Made by a program: the position numbers and the translations under genes. The notes beneath the pieces are model-generated. The model searched no databases. It saw only the letters and a program-made list of their open reading frames with translations, and was not told the origin of the DNA. A stretch of 64,000 nt of DNA from Inquilinus sp052113205 (GTDB lineage Bacteria; Pseudomonadota; Alphaproteobacteria; DSM-16000; Inquilinaceae). Of this stretch, positions 23,833-32,710 are shown piece by piece. Each line of letters opens with the position of its first letter. The stretch's first letter is position 1. Location of the stretch: positions 124,001 to 188,000 of the forward strand of contig NZ_JBFRCU010000001.1 of NCBI RefSeq assembly GCF_052113205.1. The letters are read 5' to 3'.

Positions 23833-24732
23833 TCACGCCGCGTCCTGCTGCGCCGCCGCGGGCGCGGCGATCTCGAAATCGGCTTGGCGCTCCAGCACCT
23901 TGAGGATGGCGGAATGGTCCCAGGCGGCGCCGCCCTGGGCGATGGCGGCGTGCAACAGCTGCTGCGTCGCCGCGGTGTTCGGCAGCGGCACGCTCAGCGC
24001 CTTGGCGCCGTCCAGCGCCAGGGCCAGGTCCTTCTGGTGCAGGGCGATGCGGAAGCCGGGCGCGAAGTTGCGCTGGATCATGCGCTCGCCATGCACCTCG
24101 AGGATGCGCGAGGCCGCGAAGCCGCCCATCAGCGCCTGGCGCACCCGGGCCGGGTCGGCGCCGGCCTTGGCGGCGAACAGCAGCGCCTCGGCCACCGCCT
24201 CGATGGTCAGGGCGACGATGATCTGGTTGGCGACCTTGGTGGTCTGGCCGTCGCCATTGCCGCCGACCAGGGTGACGGTCTTGCCCATCACCTCGAACAG
24301 CGGGCGCACCCGGTCGAAGGCGGCCTGCGGCCCGCCGACCATGATGGTCAGGCTGGCGGCCTTGGCCCCGACCTCGCCGCCCGAGACCGGGGCGTCGAGA
24401 TAGTCGCAGCCCAGCGCGTTGATCTTCCCGGCGAAGCCCTTGGTGGCGATCGGCGAGATCGAGCTCATATCGACCACGATTTTGCCGGGCGACAGCCCCT
24501 CGGCGACGCCGCCGGGGCCGAACAGCGCCGCCTCCACATGCGGCGTGTCGGGCACCATGATGATGACGATGTCGGCCCGCCGTGCCGCCTCGGCGGCGGA
24601 GGCGACGGCGGTGCCGGCCAGCCCCTCCGGCACGCCGGTGATGTCGTAGAGAAACAGGCTGTGCCCGGCGGCGATCAGGTGGCCGGCCATGGGGCGGCCC
24701 ATGATGCCGAGGCCGATGAAGGCGACGTTCAT
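23833..24732 (-). CDS. glxR: Tartronate semialdehyde reductase / 3-hydroxyisobutyrate dehydrogenase family
   Basis: This 299-aa NAD(P)-dependent beta-hydroxyacid dehydrogenase begins with the Rossmann motif VAFIGLGIMGRPMAGHLIAA. The substrate loop YLDAPVSGGEVGAKAASLTI is at about residue 115, and the catalytic-Lys segment GQTTKVANQIIVA is near 170. Its place after gcl and hyi identifies it as the enzyme reducing tartronate semialdehyde to D-glycerate. The start at 24732 has GAGGAG 7 bp upstream; the ORF itself runs to 24771. A family E repeat separates it from hyi. Confidence 0.88.
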   Translation of the reverse strand: MNVAFIGLGIMGRPMAGHLIAAGHSLFLYDITGVPEGLAGTAVASAAEAARRADIVIIMVPDTPHVEAALFGPGGVAEGLSPGKIVVDMSSISPIATKGFAGKINALGCDYLDAPVSGGEVGAKAASLTIMVGGPQAAFDRVRPLFEVMGKTVTLVGGNGDGQTTKVANQIIVALTIEAVAEALLFAAKAGADPARVRQALMGGFAASRILEVHGERMIQRNFAPGFRIALHQKDLALALDGAKALSVPLPNTAATQQLLHAAIAQGGAAWDHSAILKVLERQADFEIAAPAAAQQDAA

Positions 24733-24809
24733 GACGAACTCCTCAGAAAAAAGGGGAGCTTCTCTGTGCAATCCCCTGCGAGACCCTTTTCGGAGCAGCT
24801 ACCCCCCGC

Positions 24810-24899
24810 CGTCATTGCGAGGAGGCGAAGCCGACGAAGCAATCCATGCCTCCGCTCGTGCTGCACCATGGATTGCTTCGCTGCGCTCGCAATGACGGT
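24810..24899. repeat. Palindromic repeat, family E, copy 1, between hyi and glxR
   Basis: GTCATTGCGAGGAGGCGAAG and, at the other end, GCTGCGCTCGCAATGACGG enclose inverted copies of GAAGCAATCCATG / CATGGATTGCTTC. A second copy is at 44681-44768 in reverse orientation. Confidence 0.85.
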
Positions 24900-24947
24900 G
24901 TTGGGAATTCCGAAAAGGCTGTTTGTGGGAGGGTGAGGGGGAATGGC

Positions 24948-25745
24948 TCACGCCGCGACGGTCGCCCTGGCCCGATACGGCGCGAACCAGCCGAGGCCGG
25001 CCTCGGTGCCGACCTGCGGCACGTATTCGGCGCCGACCCAGCCGGCATAGCCGAGCGCGTCGAGCAGGCGGAACAGGAAGGGGTGGTGGATCTCGCCGGT
25101 GCCCGGCTCGTGCCGGCCGGGGTTGTCCGCCACCTGGATGTGGCCGATGCGGGACATCAGCGCCTGCAGCGTCGGCCCCAGGTCCCCCTCCATGATCTGC
25201 ATGTGGTAGATGTCGTATTGCAGCCTGGTGTTCGGCGCCTCGACCGCGTCGAGCAGGTCCAGCGTCTGCTGCGATCCGCTGAGGAAGAAGCCGGGGATGT
25301 CGCGGGTGTTGATCGGCTCGACCAGCAAGGTGATGCCGGCCTCGCCCAGCGCCTTGGCGGCGAAGCGCAGGTTGTCGACCAGCGTGTCGCCCAGCACCGT
25401 CTCGGCCACGCCCGCCGGCCGCTTGCCGGCCAGGCAGTTGAGCTGGCGGCAGCCCAGCGCGGTGGCATAGTCGATGGCCAGGCCGACCCCGTCCTGGAAC
25501 TCGCCCTTGCGGTCGGGCAGGCAGGCGATGCCGCGCTCGCCCTTGGCCCAGTCGCCGGCCGGCAGGTTGTGCAGCACCTGGGTCAGGCCGTGGCGCTGCA
25601 GCCGCTCGGCCAGCTCGTCCTTCGGATAGGGGTAGGGGAACAGGTACTCGACCCCGGTGAATCCGGCCTCGGCGGCGCGGCCGAAGCGGTCGAGGAAGGA
25701 ATGCTCGTTGAACAGCATGGTCAGGTTGGCGGCGAAGCGCGGCAT
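24948..25745 (-). CDS. hyi: Hydroxypyruvate isomerase
   Basis: This 265-aa TIM-barrel isomerase has the start MPRFAANLTMLFNEHSFLDR and metal/catalytic segments TLLVEPINTRDIPGFFL (about 142) and LQYDIYHMQIMEGDL (about 178). VGAEYVPQ near the C terminus is also characteristic of Hyi. It interconverts hydroxypyruvate and tartronate semialdehyde in the glycerate pathway from glyoxylate. The start at 25745 is preferred over 25772 because it matches the family N terminus. It lies between gcl and glxR on the same strand, with palindromic repeats in both gaps. Confidence 0.92.
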   Translation of the reverse strand: MPRFAANLTMLFNEHSFLDRFGRAAEAGFTGVEYLFPYPYPKDELAERLQRHGLTQVLHNLPAGDWAKGERGIACLPDRKGEFQDGVGLAIDYATALGCRQLNCLAGKRPAGVAETVLGDTLVDNLRFAAKALGEAGITLLVEPINTRDIPGFFLSGSQQTLDLLDAVEAPNTRLQYDIYHMQIMEGDLGPTLQALMSRIGHIQVADNPGRHEPGTGEIHHPFLFRLLDALGYAGWVGAEYVPQVGTEAGLGWFAPYRARATVAA

Positions 25746-25766
25746 GAAGGGCTCCGATTCTGCCGC

Positions 25767-25845
25767 TGTCATTGCCGGGCTTGACCCGGCAATCCAGACG
25801 GCGTCGACAGTCTCTGGATGCCCGGGTCAAGCCCGGGCATGACAG
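25767..25845. repeat. Palindromic repeat, family C, copy 1, between gcl and hyi
   Basis: GTCATTGCCGGGCTTGACCC and, at the right, GGGTCAAGCCCGGGCATGAC form two back-to-back hairpins around CAGACGGCGTCGACAGTCTC. Other copies are at 27792, 31078, 49446, 57789 and 61305. Confidence 0.85.
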
Positions 25846-25876
25846 GAAAAGGGAATGCGGCGGAAAGAGGCTGTCG

Positions 25877-27637
25877 CTACACCGTCTCCGGCTCGCGGGC
25901 CGGGACGGGGGCGAGGTCGACGACCTCCTCGAACTCGGTGACATTGTCGATCTCCGGCCCCATGGCGATGTTGGTCACCCGCTCGGTGATGATCTCGACC
26001 ATGACCGGCAGGCTGGCCTGGGTGGCGCGGGTGCGGGCCCATTGCAGGGCCTCGCCGATCTCGGCCGGGTCGAACACCCGGCGGGCGATGCAGCCGAACG
26101 CCTCCGCCGCCTTGACGTGGTCGACACCGTAATCGCCGATCTCCGGCGCGTTGATGTTCTGGAACGAGAGCTGGACCTCGTAATCCATGTTGTAGCCGCG
26201 CTCGGCCTGCCGGATCAGGCCGAGATAGGCGTTGTTCAGCACCACCAGCACGAAGGGGATGCGGTACTGCGCGGCCACCGCCAGCTCCTCGATCAGGAAC
26301 TGCAGCGAATAGTCGCCGACGATGCCGACCACCTCGGCCGACGGGTCGGCCAGCTTGGCGCCGGTGCAGGCCGACACCTCCCAGCCCAGCGGGCCGGCCT
26401 GGCCGCAGATGATGTAGTTGCGCGGCTTGTACACCTTCTGGAACTGGCCGGAGGCGATCTGGTACAGGCCGATCGCGGTGACGAAGCGGGTGTCGCGGCC
26501 GAAGGCGGCGTTGATCTCCTGGAAGGCCCGCTGCGGCTTGATCGGGGTGTTGTCGAAATCGGTCCGGCGCAGCATGGTGCGCTTGCGCTCCTGCACCGCG
26601 CCGGTCCAGGCGTCGCGCTTCGGCAGGCGGCGGCCGCGGGCCTCGGCGATCAGCGCCTCCAGCGCCAGCCCGGCATCGGCGACGATGCCGAGGTCCGGGC
26701 AGAACACCCGGCCGATCTGGGTCGGCTCGATGTCGACATGGATGAACTTGCGGCCCTTGGTATAGACGTCGGTCGACCCGGTGTGCCGGTTGGCCCAGCG
26801 ATTGCCGATGCCCAGCACCACATCGCTCTGCAGGAAGGTGGCGTTGCCGTAGCGGTGCTGGGTCTGCAGCCCGACCATGCCGGCGTTCAGCGGGTGGTCG
26901 TCGGGGATGGTGCCCCAGCCCATCAGCGTCGGCACCACCGGCACGTTCACCAGCTCGGCGAACTCGACCAGCAGGTCCGACGCCTCGGCGTTGATGATGC
27001 CGCCGCCGGCGACGATCAGCGGCTTCTCCGCCGCCAGCAGCATGTCGACGGCGCGGGCGATGGCGCTGGGGTTCGGCGCCGGGCGCGAAACGGGAAGGCG
27101 CGCGTCGGTCTCCGGATCGTAGTCGATGATCTCCTTCTGCACGTCGATCGGCAGGTCGATATGCACAGGGCCGGGGCGGTCGGAGCGCATGATCTGGAAG
27201 GCGCGGCGGAACACCCAGGGCACCTGGGCGCCCTCCATCACCGTGATCGCCCATTTGGTCACGGGCCGGGCGATGGCGGCGATGTCGACCGCCTGGAAAT
27301 CCTCCTTGTGCAGCTTGGCGCGCGGCGCCTGGCCGGTGATGCACAGGATCGGGATCGAATCCGCGATGGCGGAGTACAGGCCGGTGATCATGTTGGTGCC
27401 GGCCGGGCCGGAGGTGCCGATGCAGACGCCGATGGCGCCGGCCCGGGCCCGGGTGTAGCCCTCGGCGGCATGGGTGCCGCCCTCCTCGTGCCGGACCAGC
27501 ACATGGCGGATGCCGCTGTCCTTCAGCGCCTCGTAGAACGGCAGGATCGCGGCACCCGGCACGCCGAACGCCACCTCCACGCCTTCGCTGCGCAACACAT
27601 GCACCGCCGCTTCCATCGCCGTCATCTTGGGCATCAT
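25877..27637 (-). CDS. gcl: Glyoxylate carboligase (tartronate-semialdehyde synthase)
   Basis: This 586-aa ThDP enzyme joins two glyoxylates to tartronate semialdehyde and CO2. It shows the N-terminal AFGVPGAAILPFYEALKDS, in which Val replaces the usual catalytic Glu of ThDP enzymes, a hallmark of Gcl. The ThDP/Mg segment GIVGDYSLQFLIEELAVAAQ lies at about residue 440, and IGTSGPAGTNMITGLYSA near 75. GGGAGGGC precedes the ATG at 27637. It heads the gcl-hyi-glxR unit that receives glyoxylate from purine degradation. An IclR regulator upstream is the likely controller. Confidence 0.93.
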   Translation of the reverse strand: MMPKMTAMEAAVHVLRSEGVEVAFGVPGAAILPFYEALKDSGIRHVLVRHEEGGTHAAEGYTRARAGAIGVCIGTSGPAGTNMITGLYSAIADSIPILCITGQAPRAKLHKEDFQAVDIAAIARPVTKWAITVMEGAQVPWVFRRAFQIMRSDRPGPVHIDLPIDVQKEIIDYDPETDARLPVSRPAPNPSAIARAVDMLLAAEKPLIVAGGGIINAEASDLLVEFAELVNVPVVPTLMGWGTIPDDHPLNAGMVGLQTQHRYGNATFLQSDVVLGIGNRWANRHTGSTDVYTKGRKFIHVDIEPTQIGRVFCPDLGIVADAGLALEALIAEARGRRLPKRDAWTGAVQERKRTMLRRTDFDNTPIKPQRAFQEINAAFGRDTRFVTAIGLYQIASGQFQKVYKPRNYIICGQAGPLGWEVSACTGAKLADPSAEVVGIVGDYSLQFLIEELAVAAQYRIPFVLVVLNNAYLGLIRQAERGYNMDYEVQLSFQNINAPEIGDYGVDHVKAAEAFGCIARRVFDPAEIGEALQWARTRATQASLPVMVEIITERVTNIAMGPEIDNVTEFEEVVDLAPVPAREPETV

Positions 27638-27791
27638 GCCCTCCCGTTCGAAGGTTCTCGGGCGAGAGTGGCTGGCGGGGCAGGGCAGGGCCAGCGAAGG
27701 CCCGAAACATTCCAGGGCGTGAAATGCGGCGGACCGGAACGGTCTTTTTCACCTGGTGGAACGGCTGGATCGGGTCGTGCCCATCCCCTTC

Positions 27792-27875
27792 CTGTGATGC
27801 CCGGGCTTGACCCGGGCATCACAGGAAGGGGATGTCGACATCTTCTGGATTGCCGGGTCAAGCCCGGCAATGACA
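27792..27875. repeat. Palindromic repeat, family C, copy 2
   Basis: TGTGATGCCCGGGCTTGACC at the left and GGGTCAAGCCCGGCAATGAC at the right. It lies upstream of gcl and next to the antitoxin gene. The rest of 27638-27911 shows no gene. Confidence 0.8.
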
Positions 27876-27911
27876 CAATGAGGAGGTTGCCCCCCGAAGG
27901 GGAAGTAGGCC

Positions 27912-28133
27912 ATGCCTGAGGTTACTTTTGCCGATCTGCTGGCCGATCTCGCAGGCCATCTCGACCGCCTTGAGGCCGACCGCACGGAACTGGTCGTGAT
28001 CCGGCCGGGCCACGAGCCGATGGTGATCGTCCCGCTGGCCGAGTTCGAGTCCCTGCGCGAGACCGCTTACCTGCTCAGCACGCCTGCCAACGCGGACCAC
28101 CTGCGTCGCTCCATCGCCGAACTGGATCGCTGA
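27912..28133 (+). CDS. Phd/YefM-type antitoxin-like protein, no adjacent toxin
   Basis: This 73-aa protein has the YefM/Phd layout: an N-terminal DNA-binding part (VTFADLLADLAGHLDRLEAD), then VIRPGHEPMVIVPLAEFESL and the toxin-neutralising tail ETAYLLSTPANADHLRRSIAELD. A RelE/YoeB-type toxin gene normally follows within a few bases. Here a hairpin and then an unrelated gene on the other strand follow, so the toxin has been lost. The N terminus is slightly unusual, since the typical MxxxxSYSEAR start is replaced. It may act as a solitary regulator or a decoy antitoxin. Confidence 0.65.
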   Translation: MPEVTFADLLADLAGHLDRLEADRTELVVIRPGHEPMVIVPLAEFESLRETAYLLSTPANADHLRRSIAELDR

Positions 28134-28134
28134 C

Positions 28135-28155
28135 GCCGGCCTTAGTGAGGCCGGC
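28135..28155. terminator. Hairpin after antitoxin gene
   Basis: GCCGGCCT-tagtg-AGGCCGGC is a perfect 8-bp stem with a 5-nt loop, beginning 2 bp after the TGA. No U-tract follows. It resembles the hairpin at 14498-14517. Confidence 0.45.
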
Positions 28156-28197
28156 CGCCGAGTTACAGGGTGACTCCTCCCATCCGTTCGCAACTTA

Positions 28198-28833
28198 CTA
28201 GGAGTGCCGAGCAGCCGACTGCCCGTGGAGCGTCTTTCGCTTCAAGCGGTACGAAATTTCTTTGTAAAGATCAGGGTCATCTTTCAGCTTCTCCAAGATC
28301 GCCAGTGCCTCCGGCTGCCTTGATCGCGATAGCTTGGAGATCAACAGCAGACGTGATTGGCCGAGGGTAGGATCAGCCACCAGCTCGATGAGCTTGGGCA
28401 GATCTGCCGATTGGGCCATACCGCTCACTGCGGCTACCAACCCATCTCTGAAGCCGCTTTGAGGCGTGGATCTCAGCTGCTGTAGAACAGAGAGAACTTT
28501 GTCCCAGGCAAGCTGCCGAGCTTCTGGCGCGCCGAGGGAGCGAGCAATCCCCTCTCGGATGCGGTCGAAGTACTCACGGTCCAAGTGGTCGAGCAGAATG
28601 GGAATTGCAGAACGATATTTCGGATGCTTCTTGCTCAAGAGCCAAGCAGATCTGACGTCAATGCCGGCATCCTTTAACGCCGCGATCAGCGGAGCCTCGT
28701 TTTTCGCGCGGGCGGCGACTCGCTCCTCGTGAAGGCGTTCCCTCTCGGCTCGTTGAGCCACCCACTCATGGTCGGCCTCAAGGCGGCGCGTCAACTCATC
28801 GGCGGTGATCGGCTCGCGGCGTGGCATGGTCAA
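28198..28833 (-). CDS. HEAT-repeat-like helical protein, function unknown
   Basis: This 211-aa protein has a charged coiled N terminus (about residues 10-45, many Arg/Glu) followed by alternating helices of HEAT/ARM type: RSAWLLSKKHPKYRSAIPIL, LLDHLDREYFDRIREGIARSLG, RDGLVAAVSGMA and LIELVADPTLGQSRLLLISK. Similar proteins are encoded singly in many bacteria. Codon use is visibly less GC-biased than its neighbours, so horizontal acquisition together with the orphan antitoxin is possible. It probably mediates protein contacts; its partner is unknown. Confidence 0.6.
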   Translation of the reverse strand: MTMPRREPITADELTRRLEADHEWVAQRAERERLHEERVAARAKNEAPLIAALKDAGIDVRSAWLLSKKHPKYRSAIPILLDHLDREYFDRIREGIARSLGAPEARQLAWDKVLSVLQQLRSTPQSGFRDGLVAAVSGMAQSADLPKLIELVADPTLGQSRLLLISKLSRSRQPEALAILEKLKDDPDLYKEISYRLKRKTLHGQSAARHS

Positions 28834-28885
28834 TCCGAACTATGACGCCTGTGATCATACCGCAGTCCGGAATGTTTGAAGCACC

Positions 28886-29680
28886 TCAGTGCGGCCGGCC
28901 GCCGAGCTGGAGCGTCACCTTCTCCGCCGCCTGGCGCACCAGCATGCCGATCTGGCCGATGCGGTCGTCGCCCATGCGCTCGCGCGGGGCGGAGATCGAC
29001 AGGGCGGCCACCGGGCGGCCGCCGCGGTCGAGGATCGGCGAGGCGACGCAGCGCACGCCGGACAGGTGCTCCTCGTCGTCGATGGCGTAGCCGGAGCGGC
29101 GGGCGCGGCTGATCTGGTCGCGCAGGCTGGGCAGGTCCGGCACCGTGTTCACGGTCAGCCGGGTCAGGGCCAGGGCTGGCAGGGTGCGCGACAGCACCGG
29201 GTCGGTCTTGGCCGACAGCAGCGCCTTGCCGGCGCCGGAGCCGTGCACCGGCAGCGGCGTCGACCCCGGCAGGCTGGCGCCCGGATCGCCGAGCTGGTGC
29301 AGATAGAGGATGGTGCCGCGCTCCTCCACCGCCAGGTTCACGGTCTCGTGGCACAGGCCGAACAGGGTGCGCATCGGCGGGTCGGCCAGGCGGCGCAGCC
29401 CCATGCCGTCGGCATAGGCGAGGCCGGAGAGGAAGGCCTGCACCCCGACCGTCCAGCGCCGCGTCGCCGGGTCGAAGCGCACGTAATGCGCCTCCTCCAG
29501 CGTGGTCAGCAGGCGGTGCACGGTGGGGGCGGAGAGGTCGGTGGCGCGGGCCAGCTCGGTCAGGCTCATGCCCTCGGCTCGGCCGGCCACGGTGTCGAGC
29601 AGCCGCAGGGCGCGGAGCAGCGACCGGACCTGCCCGGTCTTCGGCTCGTCGATGCTGGGGTCGCGATCGATCTCGGCCAT
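28886..29680 (-). CDS. IclR-family transcriptional regulator (AllR-like by context)
   Basis: This 264-aa regulator has an N-terminal winged helix at about residues 20-80 (SLLRALRLLDTVAGRAEGMS, TDLSAPTVHRLLTTLEEAHY) and a C-terminal effector domain with SGAGKALLSAKT, GYAIDDEEHLSGVRCVASPI and AALSISAPRERM. The start at 29680 is preferred to 29737 because the extra residues have no family match. It lies between guaD and gcl. In E. coli the IclR member AllR represses gcl and allantoin genes in response to glyoxylate, and this gene may do the same here (inference from location). Confidence 0.85.
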   Translation of the reverse strand: MAEIDRDPSIDEPKTGQVRSLLRALRLLDTVAGRAEGMSLTELARATDLSAPTVHRLLTTLEEAHYVRFDPATRRWTVGVQAFLSGLAYADGMGLRRLADPPMRTLFGLCHETVNLAVEERGTILYLHQLGDPGASLPGSTPLPVHGSGAGKALLSAKTDPVLSRTLPALALTRLTVNTVPDLPSLRDQISRARRSGYAIDDEEHLSGVRCVASPILDRGGRPVAALSISAPRERMGDDRIGQIGMLVRQAAEKVTLQLGGRPH

Positions 29681-29699
29681 GGCGCTCCTGACTGGACGC

Positions 29700-31034
29700 T
29701 CAGGCCGGTGACCGGCTTCGCGTACCCTCCCGTTCATGCATGCGGCGCCCTTGGATGTAGGTCGCCTTCACCGACCGATCATCCCCCAAAGTCATGAGGA
29801 TGAACAGTTCTTCCTCCAGGTCGGCCTCGACCGCCTCCATCCGGTGCGCCATGGCTGCGGTGGCGCGGGCGTCAAGGACCACGAGATCGGCGCACCGCCC
29901 CGGGGCGATGCTGCCGATCTCGTCCTCGAGGCCCAGCGCCTCGGCATTGCCGGCGGTGACCAGGTGGAAGGCCTCCAGCGCCGACAGGTTGGTGCCCTGC
30001 AGCTGCTGCACCTTGTAGCCCTCGCCCAGCGTGCGCAGCATCGAATAGCTGGTGCCGCCGCCGACATCGGTCGCCACCGCGATCCGCACCGGCGGGGTGC
30101 GCCGTGCCAGCTCGCGCATCGGAAACAGGCCGCTGCCGATGAACAGGTTCGAAGTCGGGCAGAACACCGCGACCGAGCCGCTCTCGGCCATGCGCTGCCG
30201 CTCGCGCTCCTCGAGATGGATGCAGTGGCCGAACAGGGTCTTGGGCCCCAGCAGCCCGTATGTGTCGTAGACGTCGAGATAGTCGCGGCTGTCGGGGAAC
30301 AGCTCGCGCACCGCCTCGACCTCCTTGAGGTTCTCGGCGATGTGGGTCTGGACATAGGCGTCCGGGAACTCCCGGGCCAGCGCGCCCGCCGCCTCCAGCT
30401 GGGCCTCGGTCGAGGTGATGGCGAAGCGCGGCGTGACGGCATAGCGCTGGCGGCCCTTGCCGTGCCAGCGCTGCAGCAGCCGCTTGCTGTCGTCATAGGA
30501 GGATTGGGCGGTGTCGAGCAGGCCGGGCGGGGCGTTGCGGTCCATCATCACCTTGCCGGCGATCATGGCGGTGCCCAGCCGTTCGGATTCGGCGAAGAAG
30601 GCCTCGGCCGAGCCGGGATGGACCGAGCCGTAGACCGCGGCGGTGGTGGTGCCGTTGGCCAGCAGCTCGGCCAGGAACCACTGCGCCTGGCGCTCGGCAA
30701 AGGCCTGGTCGGCATAACGCTGCTCGGCGACGAAGGTGTATTTCTGCAGCCACTCCAGCAGCTGCGCGCCGTAGGAGGCGATCACCTGGGTCTGTGGGAA
30801 GTGCAGATGCGCGTCGATGAAGCCGGGCAGGATCAGCTCGTCCGGATAGCAGTCGACCGCGGTGCCGGCCGGCAGCGTCGGCAGCACTTCGGCCGCCGGG
30901 CCGACCCGGGTGATGCGGCCGTCCTCGACGACCACCACCCCGTCCGGGACGTAGCGGTAGCTGGCGTTGTCGCCCGCACCCTTCGGGGCGGCGAGGAAGC
31001 TCAGCAGTCGGCCGCGCAGGGCGGTGGTGGTCAT
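29700..31034 (-). CDS. guaD: Guanine deaminase
   Basis: This 444-aa zinc amidohydrolase converts guanine to xanthine. Signatures are LPGFIDAHLHFPQTQVIASY (about residue 72, zinc ligands), YVQTHIAEN (about 228), LFGHCIHLEERE (about 265), FCPTSNLFIGSGLFPM (about 292) and ATDVGGGTSYSMLRTL (about 322). The PQTxVI-YG element is specific to guanine deaminases. It provides xanthine to XdhAB. A family C repeat lies between it and puuD, which is upstream on the same strand. Confidence 0.92.
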   Translation of the reverse strand: MTTTALRGRLLSFLAAPKGAGDNASYRYVPDGVVVVEDGRITRVGPAAEVLPTLPAGTAVDCYPDELILPGFIDAHLHFPQTQVIASYGAQLLEWLQKYTFVAEQRYADQAFAERQAQWFLAELLANGTTTAAVYGSVHPGSAEAFFAESERLGTAMIAGKVMMDRNAPPGLLDTAQSSYDDSKRLLQRWHGKGRQRYAVTPRFAITSTEAQLEAAGALAREFPDAYVQTHIAENLKEVEAVRELFPDSRDYLDVYDTYGLLGPKTLFGHCIHLEERERQRMAESGSVAVFCPTSNLFIGSGLFPMRELARRTPPVRIAVATDVGGGTSYSMLRTLGEGYKVQQLQGTNLSALEAFHLVTAGNAEALGLEDEIGSIAPGRCADLVVLDARATAAMAHRMEAVEADLEEELFILMTLGDDRSVKATYIQGRRMHEREGTRSRSPA

Positions 31035-31077
31035 TCTGGGTCTCCGGTCATCCCGAGTGTCATCACGACACCTTTTC

Positions 31078-31167
31078 TGTCATTGCCCGGCTTGACCGGG
31101 CAATCCAGGGGCCACGGGCACCGCTCTCGATGGCCCCTGGATCCTCGGGTCAAGCCCGAGGATGACA
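31078..31167. repeat. Palindromic repeat, family C, copy 3, between puuD and guaD
   Basis: TGTCATTGCCCGGCTTGACC at the left and GGGTCAAGCCCGAGGATGAC at the right. Inner arms CCAGGGGCCA and TGGCCCCTGG also pair. Confidence 0.85.
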
Positions 31168-31191
31168 AAGGAGGGAAGGACATCTTGGGCC

Positions 31192-32448
31192 TCACTGCAC
31201 GGCCCGGTCGGGATCGGCCGTCCAGCGCCCGAGGAGGTCGCGCTCCTCCGGCGTGATCTGGCTGACATTGGCCGGCGGCATGGCGTGGGTCAGCACGGCC
31301 TGCAGGCGGATCAGGCTGGCGTGGCGCCGGATCTCCTCCGGCGAGTCCAGCAGCACGCCGCGCGGCGCCTCGTTGATGCCCTCCCAGCCGGGCATGGTCG
31401 AATGGCACATGCTGCAGCGGGACACGACGACGTCGGTGACCTGGGCGAAGGACACCGGGCTCGCCGCCATGGCCGTTTGCACCGGAGCCTCGGGCTGCAG
31501 CCCGATCCAGGGCTTGGTCGCGGTCGCCACCTCGTGCTCGCGCGGTGGCGGCAGGGTCGACAGCCAGATGATCGCCGCCATGCAGGCTGTCGCCACGCCC
31601 CAGGTCCACCACGGCGTCGCCTTGCCGGCGTGGCGCGCGTTGAAGAAGTGCCGGATCACCCCGCCCATCACCAGCACCAGCGCCGTCATCACCCAGGCCC
31701 AATGCGACCCGAAGGCCAGCGGGTAGTGGTTGCTGAGCATCAGGAACAGCACCGGCAGGGTCAGGTAGTTGTTGTGCAGCGAGCGCTGCTTGGCCTGCCG
31801 GCCCAGCTTCGGGTCGGGCGTCCGCCCGGCGATCAGGGCGTCGACCACCTTGCGCTGGTTCGGGATGATCAGGAAGAAGACGTTGGCGACCATCATGGTG
31901 CCGATCAGTGCGCCCATCTGCAGCATGGCGCCGCGGCCGCTGAACACCTGGGCGAAGCCGTAGGCCGCCGCGACCAGCCCGATGAAGCCGGCGGCGGCCA
32001 GCTTGACGTCGCTCTCGCCCAGCGGCGATCTGCACAGCAGGTCGTAGGCCAGCCAGCCGAGGGCGAGGCTGACGACGCTGATCGCGATCGCCTCCTTGGG
32101 CGAGAACATCGACACCTGCGGGTCGATCAGGAACAGGTCGGCGCCGCGGTAGTACAGGACGCAGAGCAGGAAGAAGCCGCTGATCCAGGTGGAGTAGGCC
32201 TCCCATTTGAACCAGGTCAGCTCCTTCGGCAGCCGGTCCGGCGCCACCAGGTACTTGACCATGTTGTAGAAGCCGCCGCCATGGATCTGCCAGGCCTCGC
32301 CGCCGGCGCCCTTCGGCAGGTCCTCGCGCTTCTTCAGGCTGAGGTCCAGCGCGACGAAATAGAAGGACGAGCCGATCCAGGCGATGGCCGTGATCACGTG
32401 CACCCAGCGGGCCACGAGGTTGATCCATTCCCAGATGATCGGCTCCAT
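31192..32448 (-). CDS. puuD: Urate hydroxylase PuuD (membrane urate oxidase with cytochrome c domain)
   Basis: This 418-aa protein starts MEPIIWEWINLVARWVHVIT and has about eight membrane helices, including AWIGSSFYFVALDLSL and WTWGVATACMAAIIWL. A C-terminal c-type cytochrome domain carries the haem site RCSMCHS at about residue 360. This is the PuuD family that oxidises urate to 5-hydroxyisourate and passes electrons to the respiratory chain instead of oxygen. The start at 32448 has GGAGG about 8 bp upstream; the ORF continues to 32598 without support. UraH, PuuE and UraD genes elsewhere in the window complete the route. Confidence 0.92.
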   Translation of the reverse strand: MEPIIWEWINLVARWVHVITAIAWIGSSFYFVALDLSLKKREDLPKGAGGEAWQIHGGGFYNMVKYLVAPDRLPKELTWFKWEAYSTWISGFFLLCVLYYRGADLFLIDPQVSMFSPKEAIAISVVSLALGWLAYDLLCRSPLGESDVKLAAAGFIGLVAAAYGFAQVFSGRGAMLQMGALIGTMMVANVFFLIIPNQRKVVDALIAGRTPDPKLGRQAKQRSLHNNYLTLPVLFLMLSNHYPLAFGSHWAWVMTALVLVMGGVIRHFFNARHAGKATPWWTWGVATACMAAIIWLSTLPPPREHEVATATKPWIGLQPEAPVQTAMAASPVSFAQVTDVVVSRCSMCHSTMPGWEGINEAPRGVLLDSPEEIRRHASLIRLQAVLTHAMPPANVSQITPEERDLLGRWTADPDRAVQ

Positions 32449-32609
32449 GCCGTCGCCTCCGCCGTTCCCGCTGGCCATGCCCGCGGCTGTCCCTGTGCTG
32501 GCCAGCGTAGTGAACACCGGCTCGCTTCGGGAAGCACGGGCGGAGCACAGCACTTTCAAAAGAAAGGCTATAATCGCATAGGGCGAATGGGCCGACACTC
32601 ACCCCCGAC

Positions 32610-32688
32610 GTCATCCCCGCGAAAGCGGGGATCTCTTTGCGGTATAAGAGAAAGTCCGAAGAGATTCCCGCTTTCGCGGGAATGACGG
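32610..32688. repeat. Palindromic repeat, family B, copy 3, between puuD and lysR
   Basis: GTCATCCCCGCGAAAGCGGG at the left and TTCCCGCTTTCGCGGGAATG at the right. It lies in the divergent promoter region and ends only 22 bp before the LysR start. Confidence 0.85.
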
Positions 32689-32710
32689 TCGACAGGGGGA
32701 TCGTCGGGAT

